Assembly: GCA_031285645.1 (NCBI GenBank)
Contig: JAITVU010000212.1
Span: 1 to 7,444 of the forward strand
Source: Oscillospiraceae bacterium
Lineage (GTDB): Bacteria > Bacillota > Clostridia > Oscillospirales > Ruminococcaceae
DNA: 7,444 bases
Direction of reading: 5' to 3'
Shown in pieces: positions 1-6,134 of this stretch (position 1 is the first letter of the stretch; each line of letters starts with the position of its first letter). The translations under genes were made by a program, and so were the position numbers. The notes beneath the pieces were generated by a model that saw nothing but the letters and a program-made list of their open reading frames with translations, made no database searches and was not told the DNA's origin.

Positions 1-121
1 AGGAAACAAGTTCCTTGCGCGTACTCTCATCCGCGCCGACGAGGTACTTCCTTGATTTTCCTTTGACGATACATTTGTTATCGAGGGCTGTGAGAATCCA
101 TCGTGTTTCTTGTTCAGGCAT
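1..121 (-). CDS. Hypothetical protein, N-terminal part only
   Basis: Only the first 40 codons are in the window; the gene continues off the left edge. The start is the ATG at 121-119, preceded on the minus strand by a GGGGTG SD-like run about 5 nt upstream. The peptide begins MPEQETRWILTALDNKC and continues with a lysine/arginine-rich, hydrophilic stretch; there is no signal peptide or membrane segment. I do not recognise the family. It lies downstream of the terminated 222-residue gene on the same strand, so it probably has its own promoter (candidate at 151-180). The real-gene call rests on start context, open frame and promoter rather than homology. Confidence 0.6.
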   Translation of the reverse strand, partial: MPEQETRWILTALDNKCIVKGKSRKYLVGADESTRKELVS

Positions 122-150
122 GATTTCACCCCGTATAATTTGAAATTTAA

Positions 151-180
151 GTTATAAACAAATATTTTGTAGCTGTACAA
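151..180 (-). promoter_or_regulatory. Candidate promoter for the left-edge gene
   Basis: On the minus strand, TATAAC (156-151) follows TTGTAC (180-175) with an 18-nt spacer in a very A+T-rich tract directly upstream of the 1-121 gene. The -10 is 5/6 consensus and the -35 only about 3/6, so this is a weak call. Other A+T-rich hexamers nearer the gene could serve instead. Confidence 0.35.
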
Positions 181-190
181 ATTCTAGTGA

Positions 191-220
191 CATGGCAAAC
201 GCCATGCGCCGCGAAGCGGC
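191..220. repeat. Back-to-back hairpin pair, probable small relative of the 6265-6404 element
   Basis: Two adjacent perfect hairpins. CATGGC (191-196) pairs with GCCATG (201-206) around an AAAC loop, and GCCGC (208-212) pairs with GCGGC (216-220) around a GAA loop. The 15-mer at 206-220 matches 14 of 15 bases of 6320-6334, inside the large structured element. In inverted orientation the order also matches: a GGC..CAAA..GCC hairpin followed by a GCGCCGC hairpin. It is non-coding and lies between two minus-strand genes. There is no U-tract after it, so a terminator is unlikely. A small or decayed copy of a dispersed palindromic repeat is the inference. Confidence 0.5.
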
Positions 221-295
221 TTGTACCTGCTGCATACACGCATAATGTTTATATTATTTTAAACCCCGGCCGGACTTTTATCCATAATCCAAATC

Positions 296-332
296 AAAAA
301 AACAGGCATTTATCCATCAGATAAAATGCCTG
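296..332 (-). terminator. Rho-independent terminator of the 222-residue gene
   Basis: Read on the minus strand, CAGGCATTTTATC (332-320) pairs with its complement at 314-303, with one bulged base and a 5-nt loop, and is followed by seven T residues (complement of A296-A302). It lies 54 nt past the stop codon of the 387-1055 gene. The geometry is canonical and orientation-specific. Confidence 0.85.
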
Positions 333-386
333 TGAACCATAAATAAAATATGTTATTTTTTCTTAAGTTGAATAAAAAAGTATGCT

Positions 387-1055
387 TTAAAGACCTGTGA
401 GAATGTTATCGGCTGTTTCGGCCCGCAGTGGCCGGGATTGCCGTGGCTGCTTAATGTGTATGCGCGATGCTGGTTTTTGAGAGAGCGCGGCGCGGTAAGC
501 GCCAAAACCGATCGCATTGTTATCCGTTTCATCGCTGTCGGCGGGGGCGGGGCTGTCGACGCCGGACTCGGATTTTTCATCCTGAGTCGACTCCACATCC
601 GGGCCATTCGCATCCTCAACCGGCGCGCTTATCCAGGACAGCGCGGCATACTGTTCGCCGGACATGAATTTTTCCCGTTCCTTCATCAGAAGATTCATGT
701 GTTTGGCGATAAAGCCGATCTCTTCGCGGTCCGTTTTTCTGACATCATCGAGGAGCGAGTGCATTTGCAGAATATGATACTGGTTGACATCGTCTTTAGT
801 CCGGCTTTGCCCCAGTTCGGCCCGATAAGCCGAGATATTGCGCGCGCGCACGGAGCGCACATAGCGCTGGGGCGCTTCACGCATGATGTAGGCATAAGGC
901 TTATCGGTTGTTGTGAATCCGGCGGGACTTGAGGACGCCCGGCTTAAAGGCGGAAGGCTGTTGACCGACGAGGCGCGCGCCGTCGCGCCGATCGCCCATG
1001 ATTTGCTTTCCGCGGAAAAAACACCGATATTGTTCCAGTTAAGCTGCAAAATCAT
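387..1055 (-). CDS. Orphan 222-residue hypothetical protein with acidic linker
   Basis: I do not recognise the family. The start is the ATG at 1055, because AAAGG sits 6 nt upstream; an in-frame TTG at 1127 has no SD. The gene has a full transcription unit: consensus promoter 1151-1179, an untranslated leader of about 90 nt, and a terminator at 296-332. The N-terminus is Ser/Ala-rich and low-complexity (about residues 20-50). A charged, probably helical segment follows (about 58-140), then an acidic Asp/Glu/Ser linker (about 145-180), then a basic C-terminal segment (about 187-211). A short motif recurs: SAYRAELGQ (76-83 region) and GAYRAALSQ (185-193). There is no signal peptide or transmembrane segment, so it is probably cytoplasmic. 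A plus-strand open frame (438-932) overlaps but lacks these signals. I am confident it is a gene; its function is unknown. Confidence 0.8.
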   Translation of the reverse strand: MILQLNWNNIGVFSAESKSWAIGATARASSVNSLPPLSRASSSPAGFTTTDKPYAYIMREAPQRYVRSVRARNISAYRAELGQSRTKDDVNQYHILQMHSLLDDVRKTDREEIGFIAKHMNLLMKEREKFMSGEQYAALSWISAPVEDANGPDVESTQDEKSESGVDSPAPADSDETDNNAIGFGAYRAALSQKPASRIHIKQPRQSRPLRAETADNILTGL

Positions 1056-1150
1056 CACCTGCCTTTGTGGTCTGTTCAGGTCACGTTGAAAATCAGCAAA
1101 AGGCGCGTATACAGTGATTAAGCACAAAATAGTATTGAATAACCAATTTT

Positions 1151-1179
1151 ATTATAGCAATATTTTTTCTGAGGGTCAA
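1151..1179 (-). promoter_or_regulatory. Sigma-A promoter of the orphan 222-residue gene
   Basis: On the minus strand, TTGACC (1179-1174), a 17-nt spacer and TATAAT (1156-1151), with a TGC extended -10 immediately before it. The expected transcription start is near 1144. This is close to full consensus with ideal spacing. Confidence 0.85.
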
Positions 1180-1273
1180 TACGATGGCTGAATGTTCGCG
1201 GAAACAGCGGTTATTGAATAATTCACGCGCATGGATAACGGAAATGGTCAAAACAGGTTTTCAGATATTTGTC

Positions 1274-1292
1274 ATAATGACACTATCATTAT
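1274..1292. promoter_or_regulatory. Candidate metal-regulator operator at the ferritin promoter
   Basis: A perfect inverted repeat, ATAATGA-N5-TCATTAT, overlaps the -35 hexamer of the ferritin promoter. The half-sites equal the outer arms of the classical Fur box but with 5 rather than 3 central bases. A second imperfect symmetry, ATGAC (1277-1281) with GTCAT (1311-1315), brackets the whole promoter. A Fur/PerR-family repressor is a reasonable inference for a ferritin gene, but the spacing is not canonical. Confidence 0.45.
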
Positions 1293-1304
1293 TTTTATTA
1301 TAAT
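1277..1304 (+). promoter_or_regulatory. Sigma-A promoter of the ferritin gene
   Basis: ATGACA (1277-1282, 5/6 consensus), a 16-nt spacer and a perfect TATAAT (1299-1304). The predicted start near 1311 gives a leader of about 100 nt before the ferritin start codon. Confidence 0.75.
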
Positions 1305-1410
1305 GCTATAGTCATATTAAGATAAACCCGCCGCGTGGTACAGGAAATTGTTAAAACACAGCCACACCGGACCGGCGCAAACGCCGTGATAAGAAAGGAA
1401 TGGTTATGAA

Positions 1411-1923
1411 ATGCTTAACGCACAGTTGTCCCGGCTGCTCAATGAACAGATAGCCAAGGAGTTTTATTCCGCATATCTTTACCTCAATATTGCCAATTAC
1501 TACAACGACGCGGGGCTTGGCGGCTTTGAGAATTGGTTTAATGTGCAGGCCCAGGAGGAGAGGGATCACGCCATGCTCTTTCGCACCTATTTGCTGAACA
1601 GCGATGAAAAGGTGACGCTGCTCCCCATCGACGCGCCCGGCGGGGATTTCAGCAATTTTTTGCAGCCGCTTAAACTGACGCTCAGCCATGAGCAGCAGGT
1701 AACAGCCTCAATCAACAATATCTACGGCGCCGCTTATGCGCAAAAGGATTTCAAAAGCATGCAGTTCCTCGACTGGTTCGTCAAGGAACAGGGAGAAGAG
1801 GAAAAGAAGGCCACGGATTTGATCAAGAAATACGACTTGTTCGCCTCAGACGCCAAAGGGCTTTACCAGCTCGATCAGGAACTCGGCGCGAGAGCGTATA
1901 CGGCGCCCACGCTTGTCCTGTGA
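1411..1923 (+). CDS. ftnA: Non-heme bacterial ferritin (FtnA type)
   Basis: This is a four-helix-bundle ferroxidase that oxidises Fe(II) and stores Fe(III) inside a 24-subunit cytoplasmic cage. All expected ferroxidase ligands are visible, and the numbering runs in register with E. coli FtnA: E17, Y24, E50 and H53 (QEERDH), E94, Q127 and E130 (KEQGEEE), plus third-site E49, E126 and E129. At 170 residues the length is typical. No haem-ligand methionine of bacterioferritin is evident at the usual place. The start at 1411 is the only in-frame option after a TAA at 1390-1392. The best SD (AAAGGA, 1394-1399) is 11 nt away, while an out-of-frame ATG at 1406 has better spacing. It is a single-gene unit with its own promoter and terminator. 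Confidence 0.96.
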   Translation: MLNAQLSRLLNEQIAKEFYSAYLYLNIANYYNDAGLGGFENWFNVQAQEERDHAMLFRTYLLNSDEKVTLLPIDAPGGDFSNFLQPLKLTLSHEQQVTASINNIYGAAYAQKDFKSMQFLDWFVKEQGEEEKKATDLIKKYDLFASDAKGLYQLDQELGARAYTAPTLVL

Positions 1924-2095
1924 TTTTTAAGATAAAATATGGCTGCTTTATGGTTTTCTGACATTAAACAGCCATTTGAAAATCAAAGAAATGAAGTGGT
2001 TTGTTCTATAGCTCTATAATGACTGCAGAAAATTACGACGACCGCCGCACTTTATGGTGCGGCGGTATTTTTATTGGAAAGCACGAGAAAAAGGC
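1924..2095. other. Ferritin 3' region
   Basis: No gene is seen. A bulged hairpin (1939-1950 with 1965-1975, core ATGGCTG/CAGCCAT) lacks a good T-run and is at best a weak first terminator. A perfect TATAAT at 2015-2020 has no convincing -35. The strong terminator at 2041-2072 follows. Confidence 0.4.
2041..2072 (+). terminator. Rho-independent terminator between ferritin and nrdJ
   Basis: A perfect 10-bp G+C-rich stem, ACCGCCGCAC (2041-2050) with GTGCGGCGGT (2057-2066), has a 6-nt loop and is followed by ATTTTTATT. It insulates nrdJ from ferritin transcription. Confidence 0.88.
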
Positions 2096-2124
2096 TTGAT
2101 TATGTGCAAGCACAGTGATACAAT
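2096..2124 (+). promoter_or_regulatory. nrdJ promoter
   Basis: TTGATT (2096-2101), a 17-nt spacer and TACAAT (2119-2124). The -10 lies inside the first NrdR-like box, as expected for a repressed nrd promoter. The predicted start is near 2131, giving a leader of about 60 nt. Confidence 0.75.
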
Positions 2125-2165
2125 ATGTTGTATATTAGATGTCTTGAAAACACCATATATTCAAA
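2118..2165. promoter_or_regulatory. Tandem NrdR boxes upstream of nrdJ
   Basis: Box 1 is ATACAATATGTTGTAT (2118-2133), 13/16 matches to the published-type consensus acaCwAtATaTwGtgt. Box 2 is ACACCATATATTCAAA (2150-2165), 11/16 matches and intact only in its left and central part. They start 32 bp apart, leaving a 16-bp gap, which is the characteristic tandem spacing for NrdR, the nucleotide-sensing repressor of ribonucleotide reductase genes. Box 1 covers the -10 hexamer. The nrdR gene itself is not in the window. Confidence 0.8.
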
Positions 2166-2192
2166 GATTTGGCATAAAGGGGGAGACGCGCT

Positions 2193-4451
2193 TTGAGCGC
2201 TCAAGCGATGAAATTGGATGGCAACGCATTGACGGTACTCGAGAAACGCTATGTTTCGAGAGATGAGAACAACAAACCGACCGAAACGGTCGAGGGCCTT
2301 TTCCACAGGGTGGCCGCGGCGATCGCCAAAGCTGATTCTGTTTTTGACGCCAGGGCGGATGTCGCCGGTACGGAAAAGGCGTTCTTCGAGATGATGACCG
2401 CGTTGGAATTTTTACCCAATTCGCCGACGCTCATGAACGCCGGGAAAGAGCTTGGCCAGCTTTCCGCCTGTTTTGTCCTGCCCGTGGAGGACAGCATGGA
2501 GGCCATATTCGAGGCTATCAAACAGGCCGCCCTGATCCATAAATCCGGCGGCGGTATGGGCTTTTCGTTTTCGCGCCTGCGCCCGGCCGGCAGCACCGTT
2601 AAATCGACGGGCGGGGTGGCCAGCGGCCCCGTCAGCTTTATGCGTGTCTTCAATATGGCCACCGAAGCCGTTAAACAGGGCGGGACAAGACGCGGCGCCA
2701 ACATGGGCATCCTGCGGGTGGACCATCCGGATATCATGGCGTTCATTGACTGTAAAAAAGACAACGCCGACATCACCAACTTTAACATATCCGTCGGCAT
2801 CACGGAGGATTTTATGCGCGCGGTGGAAGCCGGCGCCGATTATGATTTGGTGGATCCCTCCGGAAAGGGTGTGACAGGGCGCCTTTCCGCGCGCGGTGTT
2901 TTTGAAAAGATCGTCAACAGCGCCTGGGCCAACGGCGAGCCCGGCATCATTTTCCTCGACAGGCTCAACAGGGATAATGTCGTGCCGTCCCAGGGCGAGA
3001 TTGAGAGCACCAATCCCTGCGGTGAACAGCCCCTACTGCCGTACGAATCATGCAACCTCGGCTCCATTAATCTCGTCAGGATGCTGAAAGAGGGGAAGAC
3101 GGGCTACGCCGTTGATTATGAGAAGCTCGGGGAAACCGTTGATAAAGCCGTACACTTTCTCGACAATGTGATCGAGGTGAACCGATACCCGCTTGATTTA
3201 ATTGACGCGAAAACCAAGGCCACGCGCAAGGTGGGTCTCGGTGTGATGGGGTTTGCGGATATGCTGCTTATGCTGGGCGTGCCCTATAACAGCGATGAGG
3301 GCGTGGCGCTCGGCGAGGAGATCATGGCGTTTATCAACGAGACCAGCCACGCCGCGTCCCGGGCGCTCGCCGCGAAAAGAGGGGCCTTTCCGCTATTCCC
3401 CGAGAGTGTCTACGCGGACGGGGAGCCGCTGCGCAACGCGACTACAACGACCATCGCGCCCACGGGGACACTGTCCATAATAGCCGGTTGCAGTTCGGGC
3501 GTGGAGCCTGTGTTCGCCTACGCGTTTGTGCGCAATGTTATGGACGGCACGGAGCTCGTCGAGACCAATCCGATTTTAAAAGATACGTTGATCAGGCGCG
3601 GCCTTTACAGCGACGCTCTGATGCTTCAGATTATTGAGCAGGGCAGCCTGGCCCACATTGACGCCATACCCGCCGACATCCGCCGCGTGTTTGTCTGCTC
3701 GCATGATATCAGCCCCGAGTACCATGTCAGGATGCAGGCGGCTTTTCAAAAGCACTGCGACAATGCGGTGTCTAAAACCGTTAACTTTGTGAGCGGCGCG
3801 GCGCCCGCCGATGTCGAGGAGACCTATAAGCTCGCGTACCGGCTGGGCTGTAAAGGCATTACAATTTACAGGGACGGCAGCCGCCAGGGTCAGGTGCTTA
3901 ATATCGGGAAAACCGTCAAAACCGCCGAAGCGGCTGAAATGCCGCAGGCCGTGCGCCCGCGCCCGCGTCCCGAAAGCATGATGGGTCTGACGAAGCGCGT
4001 CGCCATCGGCTGCGGCAACCTGTACATCACGGTTAACTACGACGAGAAGGGCATCTGTGAAGTGTTCACATCCACCGGCAAGGCGGGCGGATGCCCCTCC
4101 CAGTCCGAGGCGACGGCGCGGCTGACGTCGATCGCCCTACGCAGCGGCATCGACATTGACTATGTTATCAAACAGATGCGCGGTATCCGCTGTCCCTCCA
4201 CCATCCGGCAGCCCGGCATGAAGTGCACGTCCTGCCCCGATGCCATCGCGCGCGTGATCAAAGAAGTGGACGACAAACTCAAAACAGGCCAGTTTGCCAT
4301 GCCGGGCGTGTTTGTGCCGGGAAGCGCATCAACGGAGCCGGCGGATACTGATGGTGAAGAGGGCGCCCACTGTCCTGAATGCGGCGAGGTGATGGAGCAC
4401 GAAGGCGGGTGCGTGTCATGCCGCAATTGCGGATTCTCAAAATGCAATTGA
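2193..4451 (+). CDS. nrdJ: Adenosylcobalamin-dependent (class II) ribonucleotide reductase
   Basis: Reduces ribonucleotides to deoxyribonucleotides using an adenosylcobalamin-generated thiyl radical, independent of oxygen. The length, 752 residues, is typical. Active-site residues are visible: NPCGEQPLLPYESC gives N274, thiyl C276, E278 and redox C287, with partner redox C93 in QLSACFV. Other hallmarks are NSPTLMNAG (76-84), GGGMGFSFSRL (119-129), TTTIAPTGTLSII and GITIYRDGSR. A C-terminal TSCPD domain contains the literal TSCPDA motif. The tail holds a Cys-rich ribbon (C727, C730, C740, C743) and a final C746-x4-C751 pair suited to re-reducing the active site. There is no N-terminal ATP-cone. 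The TTG start at 2193 is chosen because AGGGGGAG ends 7 nt upstream; the next ATG (2208) is too far from it. No terminator is visible after the stop. Confidence 0.97.
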   Translation: MSAQAMKLDGNALTVLEKRYVSRDENNKPTETVEGLFHRVAAAIAKADSVFDARADVAGTEKAFFEMMTALEFLPNSPTLMNAGKELGQLSACFVLPVEDSMEAIFEAIKQAALIHKSGGGMGFSFSRLRPAGSTVKSTGGVASGPVSFMRVFNMATEAVKQGGTRRGANMGILRVDHPDIMAFIDCKKDNADITNFNISVGITEDFMRAVEAGADYDLVDPSGKGVTGRLSARGVFEKIVNSAWANGEPGIIFLDRLNRDNVVPSQGEIESTNPCGEQPLLPYESCNLGSINLVRMLKEGKTGYAVDYEKLGETVDKAVHFLDNVIEVNRYPLDLIDAKTKATRKVGLGVMGFADMLLMLGVPYNSDEGVALGEEIMAFINETSHAASRALAAKRGAFPLFPESVYADGEPLRNATTTTIAPTGTLSIIAGCSSGVEPVFAYAFVRNVMDGTELVETNPILKDTLIRRGLYSDALMLQIIEQGSLAHIDAIPADIRRVFVCSHDISPEYHVRMQAAFQKHCDNAVSKTVNFVSGAAPADVEETYKLAYRLGCKGITIYRDGSRQGQVLNIGKTVKTAEAAEMPQAVRPRPRPESMMGLTKRVAIGCGNLYITVNYDEKGICEVFTSTGKAGGCPSQSEATARLTSIALRSGIDIDYVIKQMRGIRCPSTIRQPGMKCTSCPDAIARVIKEVDDKLKTGQFAMPGVFVPGSASTEPADTDGEEGAHCPECGEVMEHEGGCVSCRNCGFSKCN

Positions 4452-4476
4452 CGCAGAAAATACAATTGGATATAAT
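4448..4476 (+). promoter_or_regulatory. Strong promoter overlapping the nrdJ stop codon
   Basis: TTGACG (4448-4453) overlaps the TGA stop at 4449-4451. A 17-nt spacer leads to a perfect TATAAT (4471-4476). The expected start is near 4483, giving a leader of about 70 nt to the lipoprotein gene. A second TATAAT (4542-4547) lacks a good -35 and lies very close to the start codon. Confidence 0.78.
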
Positions 4477-4555
4477 ATTTTTGCGCATTACGGCTTGGAC
4501 CAATCTTAAAAAAAATTATACACTTCGACAAAATAAACCAGTATAATACAGGGAG

Positions 4556-5209
4556 TTGTTTATTATTCATCGGATTTATCCTGCCTTTTTGATGATAACA
4601 ACAGTGTTTTTGGCGTTGTTTGTCTTGACCGCCTGTACCGACGAACAGCAGGAAACGGCGGGCAATGCCGATTCGGCCTCATACCAGTATCATGATATCA
4701 CTGAATACGAAGCTGACGGATGTCTTTTCCAGATGGAGGATGCGCCTCAGAGCGCGGCGGAAGAAGTGGTGGCAAGGGAATTTCTTTACACCATAACGGG
4801 CAACTTTGATAAAAAATACGATGTCTGGAGCGGAGCCGAAGCGCACGGGATTTCCCATGAGAATGAGAAGAAAAACCGCGCGGAAGGCCTTTTTGTGAAC
4901 ACATATATCCTGCACGGCATTGATACGCTGACGCCGGAGCAATATACGGCGGCGACGCTTGACGGCGGCGAGGAAAACCCCTATTACTTCGCCGCGCTTG
5001 ACGGCCTGACGGCGAAATATGGAATCGTGGACGCTTTTTCCATCATTAATGTCTGCTATACAATGGACATGAGCGCCGAATCTGTTGCGGCGGGGCCGCA
5101 GTGGGGCCCGGGAACGTACACACGCAATTTTCTTGTGGCGCCGGATGCCGATCGTGGATACCGCATTTATGACCTGGATGTGCCGCGGGCTCTTATAGAG
5201 CCGGAGTAA
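4556..5209 (+). CDS. Predicted lipoprotein of unknown function
   Basis: About 217 residues. The N-terminus is a lipoprotein signal: His5 and Arg6, a hydrophobic core (about 10-24) and an LTAC lipobox with C27 as the lipidated residue, so the mature protein should be anchored on the outer face of the membrane. A polar Asp/Glu/Gln/Ser linker follows. The globular part begins near SAAEEVVAREFLY, a pattern reminiscent of NTF2-like extracytoplasmic domains, but I cannot assign a family. The start is uncertain: TTG 4556 directly abuts GGGAG, whereas ATT codons at 4562 and 4565 have better spacing. The ATG at 4592 would remove the positive charge of the signal peptide and has no SD. Its TAA overlaps the SD of the downstream radical SAM gene, so the two are probably cotranscribed and translationally coupled. 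Confidence 0.82.
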   Translation: MFIIHRIYPAFLMITTVFLALFVLTACTDEQQETAGNADSASYQYHDITEYEADGCLFQMEDAPQSAAEEVVAREFLYTITGNFDKKYDVWSGAEAHGISHENEKKNRAEGLFVNTYILHGIDTLTPEQYTAATLDGGEENPYYFAALDGLTAKYGIVDAFSIINVCYTMDMSAESVAAGPQWGPGTYTRNFLVAPDADRGYRIYDLDVPRALIEPE

Positions 5210-5221
5210 GGCGGATAAAAT

Positions 5222-6103
5222 ATGGAATATGTACCCGCCAAAAGTATTGTATACAGGGATAAATCTCCGGACTGGTTCGGAACGGACTATAAAATGAATA
5301 TTTACAGGGGCTGCTGCCATGGCTGCATTTACTGCGACAGCAGAAGCGACTGCTACCAGATTGGCGACTTTGACACTGTAAAAGCCAAGGAAAATGCCCT
5401 CGATATCATCAGGGACGACTTGCGGCGCAAAGTAAAGCGCGGCGTTGTGGTGACGGGGGCGGCAAGCGATCCCTACAATCCTTATGAAAAGGAGCTTTTG
5501 CTGACGCGGCATGCCCTGGAACTGATTGACATATATGGTTTTGGCGCCGGCATCGCGACCAAGAGTCCGCTTATAGCCCGGGACCGGGACATACTGGCGC
5601 GTATCGCCGCGCATGATCCCGTCATTGTGAAAATTACGGTGACATGTGCCGATGACGCTGTGTCCCGGGTGATCGAGCCCGGTGTCGCTGTTACAAGCGC
5701 GCGGTTTGAAGCCATGCGCGCGCTGGCGGACGCGGGGCTGTACAGCGGCGTTTTGATGATGCCGCTGCTGCCCTTTATCAACGATACCGACGACAATGTC
5801 GCAGAGATTGTGCGTCTGGCGGGGAGGAGCGGCGCACGCTTTATTTACCCCGCGTTCGGCCTGACAATGCGCTCCGGCCAGCGTGAATACCTCTATAAGG
5901 CGCTCGACGCCTCTTTTCCCGGCGTCAGGGAAAAGTACGCGGCGCAATTTGGCGGGCAATACAGTTGCCGGTCCCCGCGCGCGGAGCAGCTTTGGCAAAT
6001 TTTCAAAAAGGAATGCGATGCTTATGGCATTGTCTACCGGATGGCCGACATTATTAAGGGGTACAGGGCGGATTATGACGAGGAACAGCTCACATTGTTC
6101 TAA
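5222..6103 (+). CDS. SPL-family radical SAM protein
   Basis: The family is related to spore photoproduct lyase (COG1533 type). It uses a [4Fe-4S] cluster and S-adenosylmethionine to start radical chemistry; the substrate of most members, including this one, is not established. The cluster motif CxxxCxxC is C31, C35, C38 within YRGCCHGCIYCDSRSDCY. An extra cysteine (C32) sits beside the first ligand. Further family signatures are SDPYNPYE (82-89), TKSPLIARD (113-121), IEP (151-153) and MPLLPFIND (180-188). The 293-residue length suits the family. ATG 5222 has AAGGCGG 7 nt upstream, overlapping the previous gene's stop. It follows the lipoprotein gene by 12 nt. No clear terminator follows; the structured region starts about 30 nt downstream. 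Confidence 0.92.
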   Translation: MEYVPAKSIVYRDKSPDWFGTDYKMNIYRGCCHGCIYCDSRSDCYQIGDFDTVKAKENALDIIRDDLRRKVKRGVVVTGAASDPYNPYEKELLLTRHALELIDIYGFGAGIATKSPLIARDRDILARIAAHDPVIVKITVTCADDAVSRVIEPGVAVTSARFEAMRALADAGLYSGVLMMPLLPFINDTDDNVAEIVRLAGRSGARFIYPAFGLTMRSGQREYLYKALDASFPGVREKYAAQFGGQYSCRSPRAEQLWQIFKKECDAYGIVYRMADIIKGYRADYDEEQLTLF

Positions 6104-6134
6104 CGCCTGTTGGCTAAGGTACAGCAAATACAAA

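Larger units (their letters stand above)
1056..1410. other. Divergent intergenic region between orphan gene and ferritin
   Basis: This 355-nt stretch has no credible gene. It carries a minus-strand promoter (1151-1179), a plus-strand promoter (1277-1304) and the untranslated leaders of both genes. The decamer TATTGAATAA occurs at 1133-1142, at the minus-strand transcription start, and again at 1212-1221, upstream of that promoter. A 5-bp hairpin, CGGCG/CGCCG with a CAAA loop (1373-1386), lies just before the ferritin SD. No riboswitch fold is recognised. Confidence 0.6.

Noticed and set aside
438..932. Plus-strand open frame of 164 codons inside the orphan gene
   Set aside because: It has no promoter or SD, and the minus-strand frame has promoter, SD and terminator in the right places.
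1056..1410. Riboswitch in the ferritin or orphan-gene leader
   Set aside because: No known conserved riboswitch core was recognised, and no terminator/antiterminator pair is present.
2015..2075. TATAAT followed within 25 nt by a terminator, suggesting a tiny RNA
   Set aside because: No convincing -35 hexamer exists, and the hairpin is adequately explained as the ferritin terminator.
5643..5651. Cys142 of the radical SAM protein as the catalytic cysteine of true spore photoproduct lyase
   Set aside because: Only the residue number is similar to the known lyase cysteine; the surrounding sequence and overall family resemblance fit the broader SPL-like group.
4679..6133. Long minus-strand open frame (484 codons) opposite the lipoprotein and radical SAM genes
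   Set aside because: It is antisense to a gene with unmistakable radical SAM motifs, has no recognisable domain and no SD; long antisense frames are common in G+C-rich coding DNA.
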